Shown in pieces: positions 7,065 through 16,115 of a stretch of 52,318 bases of DNA. Numbering within the stretch: position 1 is the stretch's first letter; each line of letters opens with the position of its first letter. The notes under the pieces are model-generated. The model saw nothing but the letters and a program-made list of their open reading frames with translations. It was not told the origin of the DNA and did no database searches. The translations under genes and the position numbers were made by a program. The stretch is taken from positions 1 through 52,318 of the IMG/VR virus record IMGVR_UViG_3300032331_000666; one strand, 5' to 3'. This stretch comes from a virus.

Positions 7065-7985
7065 ATGAACTACGTTCAACTGTATCAATCAATTCAGGAT
7101 TATGCGGAAACTACGGAACAATTATTCGTAGCTAATATACCTCGTTTTGTTCAAGAAGCTGAAGAACGTATTTATAACTCAGTTCAAATACCTGCGTTGC
7201 GTAAAAACGTAACAGGTACTTTGACATCTGGCAATAAGTACTTATCACTTCCAAACGATTGGTTATCTACATACTCTTTTGCAGTGATTAATACAGATGG
7301 CACATATGAATATCTTTTAAACAAAGATGTAAACTATATCCGTCAAGCTTTTCCTAGCCCTACTTCAACAGGACTGCCAACGCATTATGCATTATTTGGA
7401 TCTCAATACAGTGATATTAATGAATTGTCATTGATTTTAGGTCCTACACCAGATGCTAGTTATAATGCTGAATTGCATTATTTTTACTATCCACCTACTA
7501 TTGTGCAGGGGCAAATTTCATTAATAGCCATAACTACAGTAGGATCATTATATGTTCCTGGCGTATATGAAAATGTATCATTAACTGGAGGATCTGGATC
7601 TGGATCTACAGCTACTATTGTAGTGAACTCTTCTGGTGCAGTAAGCTCAGTGACTTTAAATGAAGGCGGTCAGTTTTATGTTGTAGGTAATATATTAAGT
7701 GCCGCTACAGCAAGTTTAGGTGGTGCTGGTTCTGGTTTTACAGCAACTGTAACCGCAATATCTAATACAAAAGGCACTTCATGGTTAGGTGATAACTATG
7801 ATCCAGTTTTATTTTATGGCGCTATGCGTGAAGCTATGATCTTCCAAAAACAAGAGCCAGACGTAATCAAAAATTACGAAGATAAGTATCAAGAAGCTAT
7901 GCAACAACTTAAACGTCTTGGTGATGGCCTTGAAAGAGGCGATGCATACCGTGATGGTCAGACTAAACTTAGGGTTAATTCATGA
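7065..7985 (+). CDS. head-tail adaptor protein (SU10 adaptor / T7 gp11-like)
   Basis: A 306-residue protein. The N-terminal helices NYVQLYQSIQDYAE and IPRFVQEAEERIYNSVQIPALR, followed by LSLPNDWL, are typical of phage adaptor (tail tubular A-like) proteins. The C-terminal helix has MREAMIFQKQEPDVIKNYEDKYQEAMQQL. A Gly/Ser-rich beta insertion (about residues 160-235) separates the two parts. The protein is expected to sit between the portal ring and the tail nozzle. Its stop overlaps the next start by four bases. Confidence 0.75.
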   Translation: MNYVQLYQSIQDYAETTEQLFVANIPRFVQEAEERIYNSVQIPALRKNVTGTLTSGNKYLSLPNDWLSTYSFAVINTDGTYEYLLNKDVNYIRQAFPSPTSTGLPTHYALFGSQYSDINELSLILGPTPDASYNAELHYFYYPPTIVQGQISLIAITTVGSLYVPGVYENVSLTGGSGSGSTATIVVNSSGAVSSVTLNEGGQFYVVGNILSAATASLGGAGSGFTATVTAISNTKGTSWLGDNYDPVLFYGAMREAMIFQKQEPDVIKNYEDKYQEAMQQLKRLGDGLERGDAYRDGQTKLRVNS

Positions 7986-8407
7986 TAACGCAAACCGCTT
8001 GCACAGTCTTTAAGTCTAATATGCTTAAAGGTCTTGAGAACTTTAATGCAGGTACGCCATATACGTACAAAATAGCACTCTATAACGCATTAGCAAACTT
8101 AGATGATGCTACCCTAGCCTATACTACAGATAATGAGATTACGGGCTCAGGATACACTGCTGGAGGGGTAAATTTAACCCCTACTACAATACTTTCAAAC
8201 ACAGAAGATAATACTGCTTATGTGTCTTTTTCTAATGTAGTTTGGAGCCCAGCAAATTTTACTTGCAGGGGTGCTTTAGTTTATAATAGCACTACAAATG
8301 CAGCAGTTTTTGTATTAAATTTTGGTTCTGATAAGACGGCTACTACAAGTTTTACAGTACAATTTCCAACGGCAAATTCAACCAGTGCCATTTTAAGAAT
8401 CAGTTAA
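7982..8407 (+). CDS. virion structural protein (tail region)
   Basis: A 141-residue beta-rich protein. The order TYKIALYNALANLDDATLAYT, NEITGSGYTAGG, VVWSPANFTCRGALVYN is a recurring phage virion pattern ('IALYxxxAxLxxxTxxYTTxxEvxGxGYxxGG'). It is translationally coupled to the adaptor. It probably belongs to the tail or neck surface; exact place unknown. Confidence 0.6.
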   Translation: MITQTACTVFKSNMLKGLENFNAGTPYTYKIALYNALANLDDATLAYTTDNEITGSGYTAGGVNLTPTTILSNTEDNTAYVSFSNVVWSPANFTCRGALVYNSTTNAAVFVLNFGSDKTATTSFTVQFPTANSTSAILRIS

Positions 8408-8416
8408 GGAGTTATT

Positions 8417-9028
8417 ATGCATAAAGAAAAACAAGGTTTTGGAGACCAAGCTACCATCACATTAAATGCTGGTGCAAATTCCAATGAAGTATTAGGTGTT
8501 GAAGGACACTACCATGTTGTATGTCACGATAAAGATGGCAATTTAAAATGGGAAGAAAAGTTTCCTAACTTAGTTGTTGCTGCAGGTAAACAATTATTAT
8601 TAGATACTTTACTCCGTACAACTGGTACATATACAACAGTTGGACCATTCTTAGGTCTTACTAAAGTATCATTAACACCAGCAGCTACAGACACAATGAC
8701 TACATTGGTAACTACTAATGCAGCTGAGTTTACTAACTATACATATGGTGGATCAGCAGTTCGTGGTACAGCTACATTTACGGCTGCAACTTCAACGGGT
8801 ACAACACCATCTAACGTTACAACTTCAGCAGCAGGTGCTTTGACTTACACCATTACAGGTGCAGGCGGTACAGTTTATGGTTGCTTCTTAGTTACAGGTT
8901 CTGGTGCTGTAAATACACAAAGCTCAACAGCAGGTACTTTATACAGTGAAGGTAATTTTGCAACAGCTAAGGTAACAACAGCTGGCGATACAGTTTCAGT
9001 TACATACTCAACAACAGCTACTAGTTAA
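8417..9028 (+). CDS. putative tail structural protein
   Basis: A 203-residue protein. The N-terminal part (GHYHVVCHDKDGNLKWEEKFPNLVV, then AAGKQLLLDTLL) is the conserved start of a phage structural family. The rest is Thr/Ser/Gly/Ala-rich beta sequence. AAGGAG precedes the start. It sits at the head of the fibre cluster and is likely a tail or fibre-attachment protein. Confidence 0.55.
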   Translation: MHKEKQGFGDQATITLNAGANSNEVLGVEGHYHVVCHDKDGNLKWEEKFPNLVVAAGKQLLLDTLLRTTGTYTTVGPFLGLTKVSLTPAATDTMTTLVTTNAAEFTNYTYGGSAVRGTATFTAATSTGTTPSNVTTSAAGALTYTITGAGGTVYGCFLVTGSGAVNTQSSTAGTLYSEGNFATAKVTTAGDTVSVTYSTTATS

Positions 9029-9037
9029 GGAGCTTAA

Positions 9038-11251
9038 ATGGCTCTTGCGTTAAATGATCGTGTCCAGCAGACGGGTACGGCTAACACTACAGTTAGTTTT
9101 ACCCTAAGTGGCTCCGTTACTGGGTTCCAATCTTTTGCCGTTGTTGGCAACGGAAACACGACCTATTATAGTGCAACTGACGCAACTGGAAATTGGGAAG
9201 TAGGTGTCGGTACTTACTCTACTACTGGCCCTACATTAACTCGTACTACAATCTTATCCTCAAGCAATTCTGGCAGTGCTGTTACATTCAGTGGTACAGT
9301 CAATGTCTTCGTTACATACCCTTCAGAAAAGTCTATTAATTATGATGCCAATGATGTAGCTACAATTGGTTCTACATTAAGCTATTCAGATACAGGCATT
9401 ATTGGTTCATTTGCTTCTACTGTTGCTGGCTATAATCAAGTTATTATTCAGAATAAAAGCTCTGCTACAAACGCTTCAGCTAATTTAAATATATCTAATG
9501 ATGCATCTACAGGATCAACAGGATATGTTGAATTGGGTATTAACTCATCTGCATTTACAGGTACAGGCTCATTTAACCTTCCAAGCGCTTCGTACTTAGC
9601 TTCTGCTTCTACAGATTTAACAATTGGTACATATGGTGCATATAATGTGCATTTTGTAACTAACAGCAGTACTACTGATGCTATGACCATCTTTAATTCA
9701 GGTGGTGTTTCATTAGGCGGATATGGTGACCCTGGTATTGGTACTTTATATGCTAATAATGTATATGTAGGATTTACTACAATTACAGCAGCTGCTGGCA
9801 CTACAGTATTAACTAATGCTTCTGCTGGTTGGCAACAAGTTGTAGGCACAACTACACAAACTATTCAATTGCCAGTTGCTACAACATTGTATAAAGGTTT
9901 AACCTTTACTGTTGCAAATAATTCAACTGGCTCAGTGACTATCAAAGATAGTGCATCTACTACAATTGATACCGTTATTACTGGCGGTACAGCTGTTCTA
10001 GTTTTAACTGCTAATGGAACTTCTGCGGGCACATGGGTTGCTTATAGTTATATACCATCTTCATACGATTTTAATGCTACTTCAGCTTCATTTGGTAATG
10101 CTACAATTACTAACGCAGTATGGAATGGTACAACAATAGCTTCGGGTTATGGTGGTACAGGACTTACTACATTTGCTGCAGCTAACAATGCTCTTTATTC
10201 AACATCAAGTTCAGCTTTAGCTGCAGGTACATTACCCGTTGCAGCAGGTGGTACAGCAGCTACTACATTTACAGCTAACGGTATTCTTTATGGTAACGGT
10301 ACAGGCGCATTAGGTGTCACAGCGGCAGGCACTACAGGACAAGTTTTAGTAGGTAATACTGGATCTGCTCCAACATGGGGCACATTATCTAGTTCAGCAG
10401 TTACAACATTCCAAACATCATTAAACGGACTTACACCAAGTACAGCCACAAGCGGTGCTGTTACTTTAGCAGGCACATTAGGTGCTACATCAGGTGGCAC
10501 AGGATTAACTTCTTATACTACTGGTGATATTATTTATGCATCCGCTACAAATACATTATCAAAATTAGCTGCGGGTACTAATGGACAAATACTAACCTTA
10601 GCTTCAGGTATTCCTTCATGGGCAACAAGCACATCTACTGGCGTTTCATTTGTAGTCACAGACTTTACAGCTACCGCAGGACAGACTACTTTTACAGTAA
10701 CTTATACTGTAGGACTTGTTGAAGTTTATAGAAACGGTGTTAAGTTAGCTATTGCTGATTACACAGCATCCACAGGTACTACGATTGTTTTAGCTACAGG
10801 CGCTAATGTAGGGGACGTGATTGAAGTTATAGCCTTTGCATCAGTTAATACAGCAGCTACTATATCCTATGATACGTTTAGTGGTACAGGATCACAAACA
10901 GCATTTACTATGTCTGTAACACCTGCTAATTCCCAGTCGGTGGTCGTAGCTATATCAGGTGTGGTTCAAGACCCAGGTAATTACACAGTATCAGGAACGA
11001 CTTTAACATTCTCAACAGCGCCACCATTAGGTACTAATAATATCTCATGCCGTTATTTAGCGTTACCTACAACGACTACAGGTACGGGTGCTGTAATTAA
11101 TGCAACTAATGGTATAATTATTAATAACCAAACCATCTCGGCTTCTTATACAATACCTGTAGGCAGTAATGCCATGAGTACGGGTCCTGTAACAGCAGCA
11201 AGTGGTGTTACAATTACGGTAAGTTCAGGCAGTCGTTACATAGTTATTTAA
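9038..11251 (+). CDS. large tail fibre protein
   Basis: A 737-residue beta-rich protein of Thr, Ser, Gly and Ala. The N-terminus LNDRVQQTGTANTTVSFTLSG is a fibre base module. Mid-protein it has several GGTG-type fibre repeats (SGYGGTGLTTF, AAGGTAATTF, SGGTGLTSYTTGDIIYA), then two copies of the 'TFTVTYTVGLVEVYRNGVKL' / 'TAFTMSVTPANSQSVVVAIS' module, and a C-terminal ITVSSGSRYIVI cap. It is expected to form a trimeric host-contacting fibre. Confidence 0.78.
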   Translation: MALALNDRVQQTGTANTTVSFTLSGSVTGFQSFAVVGNGNTTYYSATDATGNWEVGVGTYSTTGPTLTRTTILSSSNSGSAVTFSGTVNVFVTYPSEKSINYDANDVATIGSTLSYSDTGIIGSFASTVAGYNQVIIQNKSSATNASANLNISNDASTGSTGYVELGINSSAFTGTGSFNLPSASYLASASTDLTIGTYGAYNVHFVTNSSTTDAMTIFNSGGVSLGGYGDPGIGTLYANNVYVGFTTITAAAGTTVLTNASAGWQQVVGTTTQTIQLPVATTLYKGLTFTVANNSTGSVTIKDSASTTIDTVITGGTAVLVLTANGTSAGTWVAYSYIPSSYDFNATSASFGNATITNAVWNGTTIASGYGGTGLTTFAAANNALYSTSSSALAAGTLPVAAGGTAATTFTANGILYGNGTGALGVTAAGTTGQVLVGNTGSAPTWGTLSSSAVTTFQTSLNGLTPSTATSGAVTLAGTLGATSGGTGLTSYTTGDIIYASATNTLSKLAAGTNGQILTLASGIPSWATSTSTGVSFVVTDFTATAGQTTFTVTYTVGLVEVYRNGVKLAIADYTASTGTTIVLATGANVGDVIEVIAFASVNTAATISYDTFSGTGSQTAFTMSVTPANSQSVVVAISGVVQDPGNYTVSGTTLTFSTAPPLGTNNISCRYLALPTTTTGTGAVINATNGIIINNQTISASYTIPVGSNAMSTGPVTAASGVTITVSSGSRYIVI

Positions 11252-11260
11252 GGATAAAAA

Positions 11261-12328
11261 TTGGCTTCTACGATAAACGCATCTAATTCGGGGTTTGGTG
11301 GCATAGTCTCTACGGGAGACTCTAGTGGTCAACTACAACTTCAAACAGCTAGTACAACTGCTATTACTATTGACACTTCACAGAATGTAGGTATTGGTGC
11401 AACTCCAAGTGCTTGGGGGCAAAAAGCAACGCAATTTAACTATTATGGCAGTATTTTAAATAGTAATGACCCAGGTATGTTTATTAGTCAAAATGCTTAT
11501 CTTGATAATACAACTACTTGGAGATATATTACTACTGCGGCAGCTTCAAATTATTACCAACTTCCTTCAAGCAGTGCTCCTCATGTATGGAGATATGCTG
11601 GTTCAGGAACAGCTGGAGCAAGCTTTTCTTGGTCAGAAGCAATGCGTATAGACTCCTCTGGTAATTTATTAGTTGGTCAAACAAGTAATGCTCAAGGTGG
11701 TAGATTAGTAATTACTGGTAGTGCTGGTACTACGGATGATTTGGTTTTTAATACTAATGCTTCTTATTGTGAAGTGCAATCATTTAATAGCAAGCCATTA
11801 GTTTTAAATAGGCAAGGTAATAACGTTGTGATTGGAACATCATCTGCCTTTCTTAATACAGCATTTAATGTACAAGGTTCAGGTTCTTTAGGACAACTAT
11901 CATTAAGAAATTCTGGAGCAACCGCTGGTAAATATTGGACATTTGGACCAAACGCTTCTAATAATATAATTCTCTACAATAATAGTGTTGTTGGTGTTTA
12001 CATAGTTGATGGAGGAACTTCATGGACTGGAACTTCTGATGAAAGATTAAAAACAAACTTACAACCTATTGAAAATGCAGCAGAAAAAGTATCAACATTA
12101 AGAGCTGTGACTGGTAGATTTATAGCAGACGAAGAAAATAAAAGTCGTGCATTTTTAATTGCTCAAGATGTTCAAAAGGTATTTCCAGAGGCAGTAGATG
12201 CAAGTGACCCAGAAAAATTAGGCATAGCATATACAGACGTAATCCCATTGTTAGTGGCTGCTATAAAAGAACAACAAACCATCATCAACGACCTAAAAGC
12301 TCGTATAGAAACATTGGAGGCTAAATAA
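11261..12328 (+). CDS. tail fibre with C-terminal S74 intramolecular chaperone
   Basis: A 355-residue protein with a TTG start preceded by AAGGAT. The C-terminal ~96 residues form a Peptidase_S74 / endosialidase-type chaperone: SDERLK at residues 259-264, then LRAVTGRF, AFLIAQDVQKVFPEAV, GIAYTDVIPLLVAAIKEQ and a terminal coiled coil. In this family the chaperone cuts itself off between Ser and Asp (here S259/D260) after the fibre has trimerised. The N-terminal part is fibre beta sequence. It overlaps the next start by one base. Confidence 0.85.
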   Translation: MASTINASNSGFGGIVSTGDSSGQLQLQTASTTAITIDTSQNVGIGATPSAWGQKATQFNYYGSILNSNDPGMFISQNAYLDNTTTWRYITTAAASNYYQLPSSSAPHVWRYAGSGTAGASFSWSEAMRIDSSGNLLVGQTSNAQGGRLVITGSAGTTDDLVFNTNASYCEVQSFNSKPLVLNRQGNNVVIGTSSAFLNTAFNVQGSGSLGQLSLRNSGATAGKYWTFGPNASNNIILYNNSVVGVYIVDGGTSWTGTSDERLKTNLQPIENAAEKVSTLRAVTGRFIADEENKSRAFLIAQDVQKVFPEAVDASDPEKLGIAYTDVIPLLVAAIKEQQTIINDLKARIETLEAK

Positions 12329-12972
12329 TGGCAAGCATAGTAGTCGCAGGAGATACATCAGGAACCGTAACCTTAGCTGCCCCAGCAGTAGCGGGCACAA
12401 CTACGCTCACCCTACCTACAACAAGTGGGACTTTTGCTTTAACAGCAGCTCCTACATTTACAGGTCAAGCCACAATACCTACTATTAATTTAACTGGTGG
12501 GCAAATTACATTCCCAGCTACACAAAGCGCTAGTTCAGATGCTAATACTTTAGATGATTATGAAGAAGGTACTTGGACACCTACAGTTGCTGGCGATACA
12601 ACTGCTGGTTCGTATACTTATTCAACTCAATCTGGAGCATACACAAAAATAGGAAGGGTAGTTACAGCTCATTTTACTCTTACTGGAATTACTACATCTT
12701 CTGCTGGATCTGGAAGCATTAAGATTGCTGGGTTACCATTTACTTCTGCTGGATCTGGAGCGTATGGAGATAGAGGATATAATTTTGTTCCTAGAATAAG
12801 ATCCTTTACAACAACAAGAAATAATATTTTTATTTTAATATCGGTTGGAACAACAAGTATGTATGTTTTATATGATAATAATGCATCAGGTACTGGTAGC
12901 GACATTCAAGTTACTGAAGTTTCTAGTGGAGCTTCGCAAATAGGTGGAACTGTAATTTACATTGCGGCATAA
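12328..12972 (+). CDS. tail fibre / receptor-contact protein
   Basis: The 214 residues comprise an N-terminal fibre module (TTTLTLPTTSGTFALTAAPTF), a TLDDYEEGTWTPTVAG hinge, then a compact beta domain (about residues 90-214). The 'LDDYEEGTWTP' junction is a known marker joining a shaft to a C-terminal receptor-binding or enzymatic domain in phage fibres. The chemistry of the terminal domain is not evident. Confidence 0.7.
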   Translation: MASIVVAGDTSGTVTLAAPAVAGTTTLTLPTTSGTFALTAAPTFTGQATIPTINLTGGQITFPATQSASSDANTLDDYEEGTWTPTVAGDTTAGSYTYSTQSGAYTKIGRVVTAHFTLTGITTSSAGSGSIKIAGLPFTSAGSGAYGDRGYNFVPRIRSFTTTRNNIFILISVGTTSMYVLYDNNASGTGSDIQVTEVSSGASQIGGTVIYIAA

Positions 12973-12983
12973 TGGAGAATAAA

Positions 12984-13235
12984 ATGACATTAGAAAAAAA
13001 TACAGTGGTTGATAGAGTAGAAATAATAGAAAATGGCACTGTGCAAGTTCGTCAAGCTACTATTATTACAGAAGATGGTAAACAAATATCTCGTACATTC
13101 CATAGATGGTGTATAGTGCCAGGACAAGATTATTCTGACCAAGAATCACAAGTGCAAAATATATGCAAAGTAACTCATACACCTGAAGTTATTGCGGCTT
13201 ATGAAGCACAATTAGAAACTAATAAACTAGGATAA
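12984..13235 (+). CDS. small conserved tail-cluster protein, possible fibre assembly factor
   Basis: The start is placed at 12984 (83 residues) because GGAG lies seven bases upstream of this ATG; an earlier in-frame ATG at 12972 would overlap the previous stop and lacks its own site. Conserved-looking segments are VVDRVEIIENGTVQVRQATI and HRWCIVPGQDYSDQ. Small proteins of this type occur inside fibre clusters of several phage groups. An assembly helper is inferred from location only. Confidence 0.6.
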   Translation: MTLEKNTVVDRVEIIENGTVQVRQATIITEDGKQISRTFHRWCIVPGQDYSDQESQVQNICKVTHTPEVIAAYEAQLETNKLG

Positions 13236-13237
13236 CC

Positions 13238-14272
13238 ATGGCACTCATACTAACTGGAGCATCAGGAGCAAGTACACTAGATAGTTCTACAGGATTAGCT
13301 GTGGCTACTTGGACAACTGCAGGAAGACCTACAAGTCCTGTTGCGGGGCAAACTGGCTATAATTCTACTTTAGGTGGATTAGAGTTTTATAATGGTATTG
13401 CTTGGATTTCTACAGCATCCTTAGCTAGTTATTCATCAACTTATTTAGTTGTTGCTGGTGGAGGAGGAGGTGCATCAGCATCTGGTGGTGGTGGTGGAGC
13501 TGGTGGATTACTTACTGGTACACAAACATTAAGTATAGGGGTAGTTTATACTATTACTGTAGGTGCTGGTGGTGCTTCAGTAGCGTCTGGCGCAAATACT
13601 AATGGTAATCCTGGAAATAATTCATCTATAGCTGGTTCTGGTATAACGACTATCACTGCAACTGCTGGCGGTTATGGTGGTACATTTAATACCGCTGGTG
13701 GTAATGGCGGTTCTGGAGGTGGTGGTGGGGGTAGAGCTTCTTCTGCTGGTGGTTCAGGTACATCTGGGCAAGGTTCTGCTGGTGGTGCATCATTAAGTGG
13801 TAATACAGGTACCACAGGTCGTGGAGGCGGAGGCGGAGGTGCTTCTGCTGTTGGAGCTACTGGTGATGCTTCAGGTAATGGCGGTGCTGGCACAGCATCA
13901 TCTATTTCAGGTTCGTCTGTAACTTATGCAGGCGGTGGAGGCGGTGGTAACTATAATCAAGCATCTGCTGGTTCTGGAGGTTCAGGCGGTGGGGGTACTG
14001 GGGGTACAGGTTCAACTTCTGGCGCAGCTACTGCAGGTAATGGTGCAAATGGGACAGCTAATACTGGTGGAGGTGGCGGTGGTGGCGGTTCTACTGCAAA
14101 TGCAACCCCTTCTTTAGCTATTGGAGGTGGAGGTGCTGGCGGTTCAGGTGTAGTAATATTATCTGTGCCAACCGCAAATTACACAGGTACAACTACAGGC
14201 AGTCCAACAGTCACAACATCAGGATCAAGTACAATTATTACATTTACAGCAAGCGGTTCTTACACCGCATAA
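13238..14272 (+). CDS. glycine-rich tail fibre adhesin, paralogue 1
   Basis: A 344-residue protein. The N-terminal attachment module (TWTTAGRPTSPVAGQTGYNS, LEFYNGIAWI) is followed by TYLVVAGGGGG and a long glycine-rich domain (about residues 75-300) with many runs of 4-6 Gly. The C-terminal cap is SGSSTIITFTASGSYTA. Glycine-rich sandwiches of this kind form receptor-binding tips in T4-like gp38 adhesins. Two close relatives follow at 15093 and 16116. Confidence 0.78.
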   Translation: MALILTGASGASTLDSSTGLAVATWTTAGRPTSPVAGQTGYNSTLGGLEFYNGIAWISTASLASYSSTYLVVAGGGGGASASGGGGGAGGLLTGTQTLSIGVVYTITVGAGGASVASGANTNGNPGNNSSIAGSGITTITATAGGYGGTFNTAGGNGGSGGGGGGRASSAGGSGTSGQGSAGGASLSGNTGTTGRGGGGGGASAVGATGDASGNGGAGTASSISGSSVTYAGGGGGGNYNQASAGSGGSGGGGTGGTGSTSGAATAGNGANGTANTGGGGGGGGSTANATPSLAIGGGGAGGSGVVILSVPTANYTGTTTGSPTVTTSGSSTIITFTASGSYTA

Positions 14273-14289
14273 TATAAAGGAGAACTAAA

Positions 14290-14586
14290 ATTTCACATTT
14301 CGCAAAAGTAGTAGACGGTAAAGTAGTTTCAGTCATTGTGGCTGAAGCCGAGTTTTTTGATACATTCGTAGATTCAAGTCCTGGTACTTGGATTCAAACA
14401 AGCTATAATACACATGGTAATCAACACCCAGAAGGCAGACCTTTAAGAGCCAATTACGCTGGAATTGGTTACACATACGATGCAACTAACGATGTATTCA
14501 TAGCCCCTAAACCATCAGACACAGCAGTGTTAAACGAAACAACATGGTTATGGGAAGATACAGTAACTGAAAGTCCACAAGGATAA
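14290..14586 (+). CDS. conserved phage protein with probable ATT start codon
   Basis: Codons upstream of the first GTG (14338) keep the family's normal N-terminus: from ATT at 14290 the product reads (M)SHFAKVVDGKVVSVIVAEAE, then FFDTFVDSSPGTWIQTSYNT. This 'HFAKVxxGxVxxVIVAExEFF' start is what I know from many phage homologues. AAGGAG lies 9 bases before the ATT (14279-14284). The alternatives are a GTG start giving an 82-residue protein, or an ATG-to-ATT base error. Function unknown; it lies in the fibre cluster. Confidence 0.65.
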   Translation: MSHFAKVVDGKVVSVIVAEAEFFDTFVDSSPGTWIQTSYNTHGNQHPEGRPLRANYAGIGYTYDATNDVFIAPKPSDTAVLNETTWLWEDTVTESPQG

Positions 14587-14589
14587 TAC

Positions 14590-15096
14590 ATGATACAAAA
14601 AAGAACACCAATGATATATGAAGACTTTGTTCCTTACTTTAAAGTTGAAGGTGGGAATCTTATCAGTCTATATAATTCTAGATCTAGAAAAATTGGATCA
14701 ATTGTTGGATGTAAACATAATGAAGGGTATTTAACCTGTCTTCACAAAGGTAAAACTTATAAAGTGCATAGAATTATTTATTTGCTTACACATAAAACTT
14801 GTCCATATATTATTGATCATATCAATGGTATTAAAGATGACAATAGACCAGAAAATTTAAGATCTGCATCATTAAGTGATAATAGTTGTAACTCTGTTCA
14901 TAGAGTTAATAATACATCTGGAATTAAAGGCGTTCATAAAATGAAGGATGGTTCTGGTTATCAGGCAAGTATTACACGTCAAAGAAAACGTACATTTCTT
15001 GGTTTGTTTAAAACTCTTGAAGATGCTAAAAATTGCATTGAATCTGCAAGAAAAGCTATGCACGGTGAATTTGCAAACACTGGAGTATCTATATGA
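14590..15096 (+). CDS. free-standing HNH homing endonuclease with AP2-like domain
   Basis: A 168-residue protein. The central HNH region has HRIIYLLTHK, then IIDHINGIKDDNRPENLRSA (the H-N-H type core). The C-terminal part, SGIKGVHKMKDGSGYQASIT then TFLGLFKTLEDAKN, is an AP2-like DNA-binding domain. Such genes are selfish elements that cut homologous sites lacking them. It lies between two glycine-rich fibre paralogues and ends in ATGA overlap with the second, so it has inserted without breaking coupling. Confidence 0.85.
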   Translation: MIQKRTPMIYEDFVPYFKVEGGNLISLYNSRSRKIGSIVGCKHNEGYLTCLHKGKTYKVHRIIYLLTHKTCPYIIDHINGIKDDNRPENLRSASLSDNSCNSVHRVNNTSGIKGVHKMKDGSGYQASITRQRKRTFLGLFKTLEDAKNCIESARKAMHGEFANTGVSI

Positions 15097-16106
15097 GTAA
15101 TGCGGTCAATCTATCAGCACTAGGTTCTAACGGAGGCACAGCCATATCTACATGGACAACTGCCACAAGACCTTCAAACCCTATTGCGGGTCAGTTTGGA
15201 TATAACTCTACCACTGGAAATATGGAATATTATAATGGTTCTTCTAGTGCGTGGTTTACAGTAAATAATACTTCTACAGCTCCTTATTCAGCAACTTATT
15301 TAGTAGTAGCAGGTGGAGGCGCTGGTGGTGGAGTAGGAGCATTTTCAAATGGTGCAGGTGGTGGAGGTGCTGGTGGATATTTAACAGGTACGGCTACATT
15401 TGCACCTGGAACAACTTATTCAGTTACAGTAGGTGCTGGAGGTGCAGGTAACTCCGCTAACACTGGGTCAAATGGAAATAATTCTGTATTAAGTGGTGGG
15501 GCAATATCTACTCAAACTGCTGTTGCAGGTGGTGGTGGTGGTAAGGAAGGTGCAAATAGTAGTAATGGTAATGCTGGCGGTTCTGGAGGAGGAACTGGAG
15601 GACCAGGAACACCTGGTGCTGGAACAGCTGGACAAGGAAATTCTGGAGGTGGATATACATCTGGTTCACAAGCTGCTGGTGGCGGTGGTGGAGGCGGTGC
15701 TGGTGCTGCAGGTAATAGTGGTACTAGTTCAACGGGTGGTGCTGGGGGTGTAGGATTAGCTAATACAATTACGGGGTCATCAGTTTATTATGCTGGCGGT
15801 GGAGGTGGTGGTGCATATCAACCGTCTTCTTATCCTGGTGGTGCTGGTGGTAATGGCGGTGGCGGTGCTGGATACAGTAACGGTGCAGGTAATGGTTATG
15901 CTGGTACTGCTAATACAGGCGGTGGCGGTGGTGGAGCTTCAGGATATAATACAACTCAAACAGGTGGTAATGGTGGCTCAGGCGTAGTTATATTATCTAT
16001 TCCTACATCAAGATATACAGGCACAAGTACAGGTTCACCTACAATCACAACATCAGGCTCAAATACAATATTAACGTTCACAGCATCAGGAAGCTACACA
16101 GCATAA
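15093..16106 (+). CDS. glycine-rich tail fibre adhesin, paralogue 2
   Basis: A 337-residue protein with the same plan as the protein at 13238: TWTTATRPSNPIAGQFGYNS N-terminal module, ATYLVVAGGGAGGG, a Gly-rich body with repeated GGGGGG clusters, and the cap SGSNTILTFTASGSYTA. Caps of paralogues 1 and 2 are nearly identical while the bodies differ, so the receptor-contact loops appear to have diverged between conserved ends. Its start overlaps the HNH gene by four bases. Confidence 0.78.
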   Translation: MSNAVNLSALGSNGGTAISTWTTATRPSNPIAGQFGYNSTTGNMEYYNGSSSAWFTVNNTSTAPYSATYLVVAGGGAGGGVGAFSNGAGGGGAGGYLTGTATFAPGTTYSVTVGAGGAGNSANTGSNGNNSVLSGGAISTQTAVAGGGGGKEGANSSNGNAGGSGGGTGGPGTPGAGTAGQGNSGGGYTSGSQAAGGGGGGGAGAAGNSGTSSTGGAGGVGLANTITGSSVYYAGGGGGGAYQPSSYPGGAGGNGGGGAGYSNGAGNGYAGTANTGGGGGGASGYNTTQTGGNGGSGVVILSIPTSRYTGTSTGSPTITTSGSNTILTFTASGSYTA

Positions 16107-16115
16107 GGATAAATT

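Noticed and set aside
13672-13893. Minus-strand Pro-rich reading frame within the glycine-rich fibre gene
   Set aside because: It is the mirror of GGN codons (Gly read as Pro/Ala on the other strand), has no ribosome site, and similar mirrors occur in every glycine-rich gene here.
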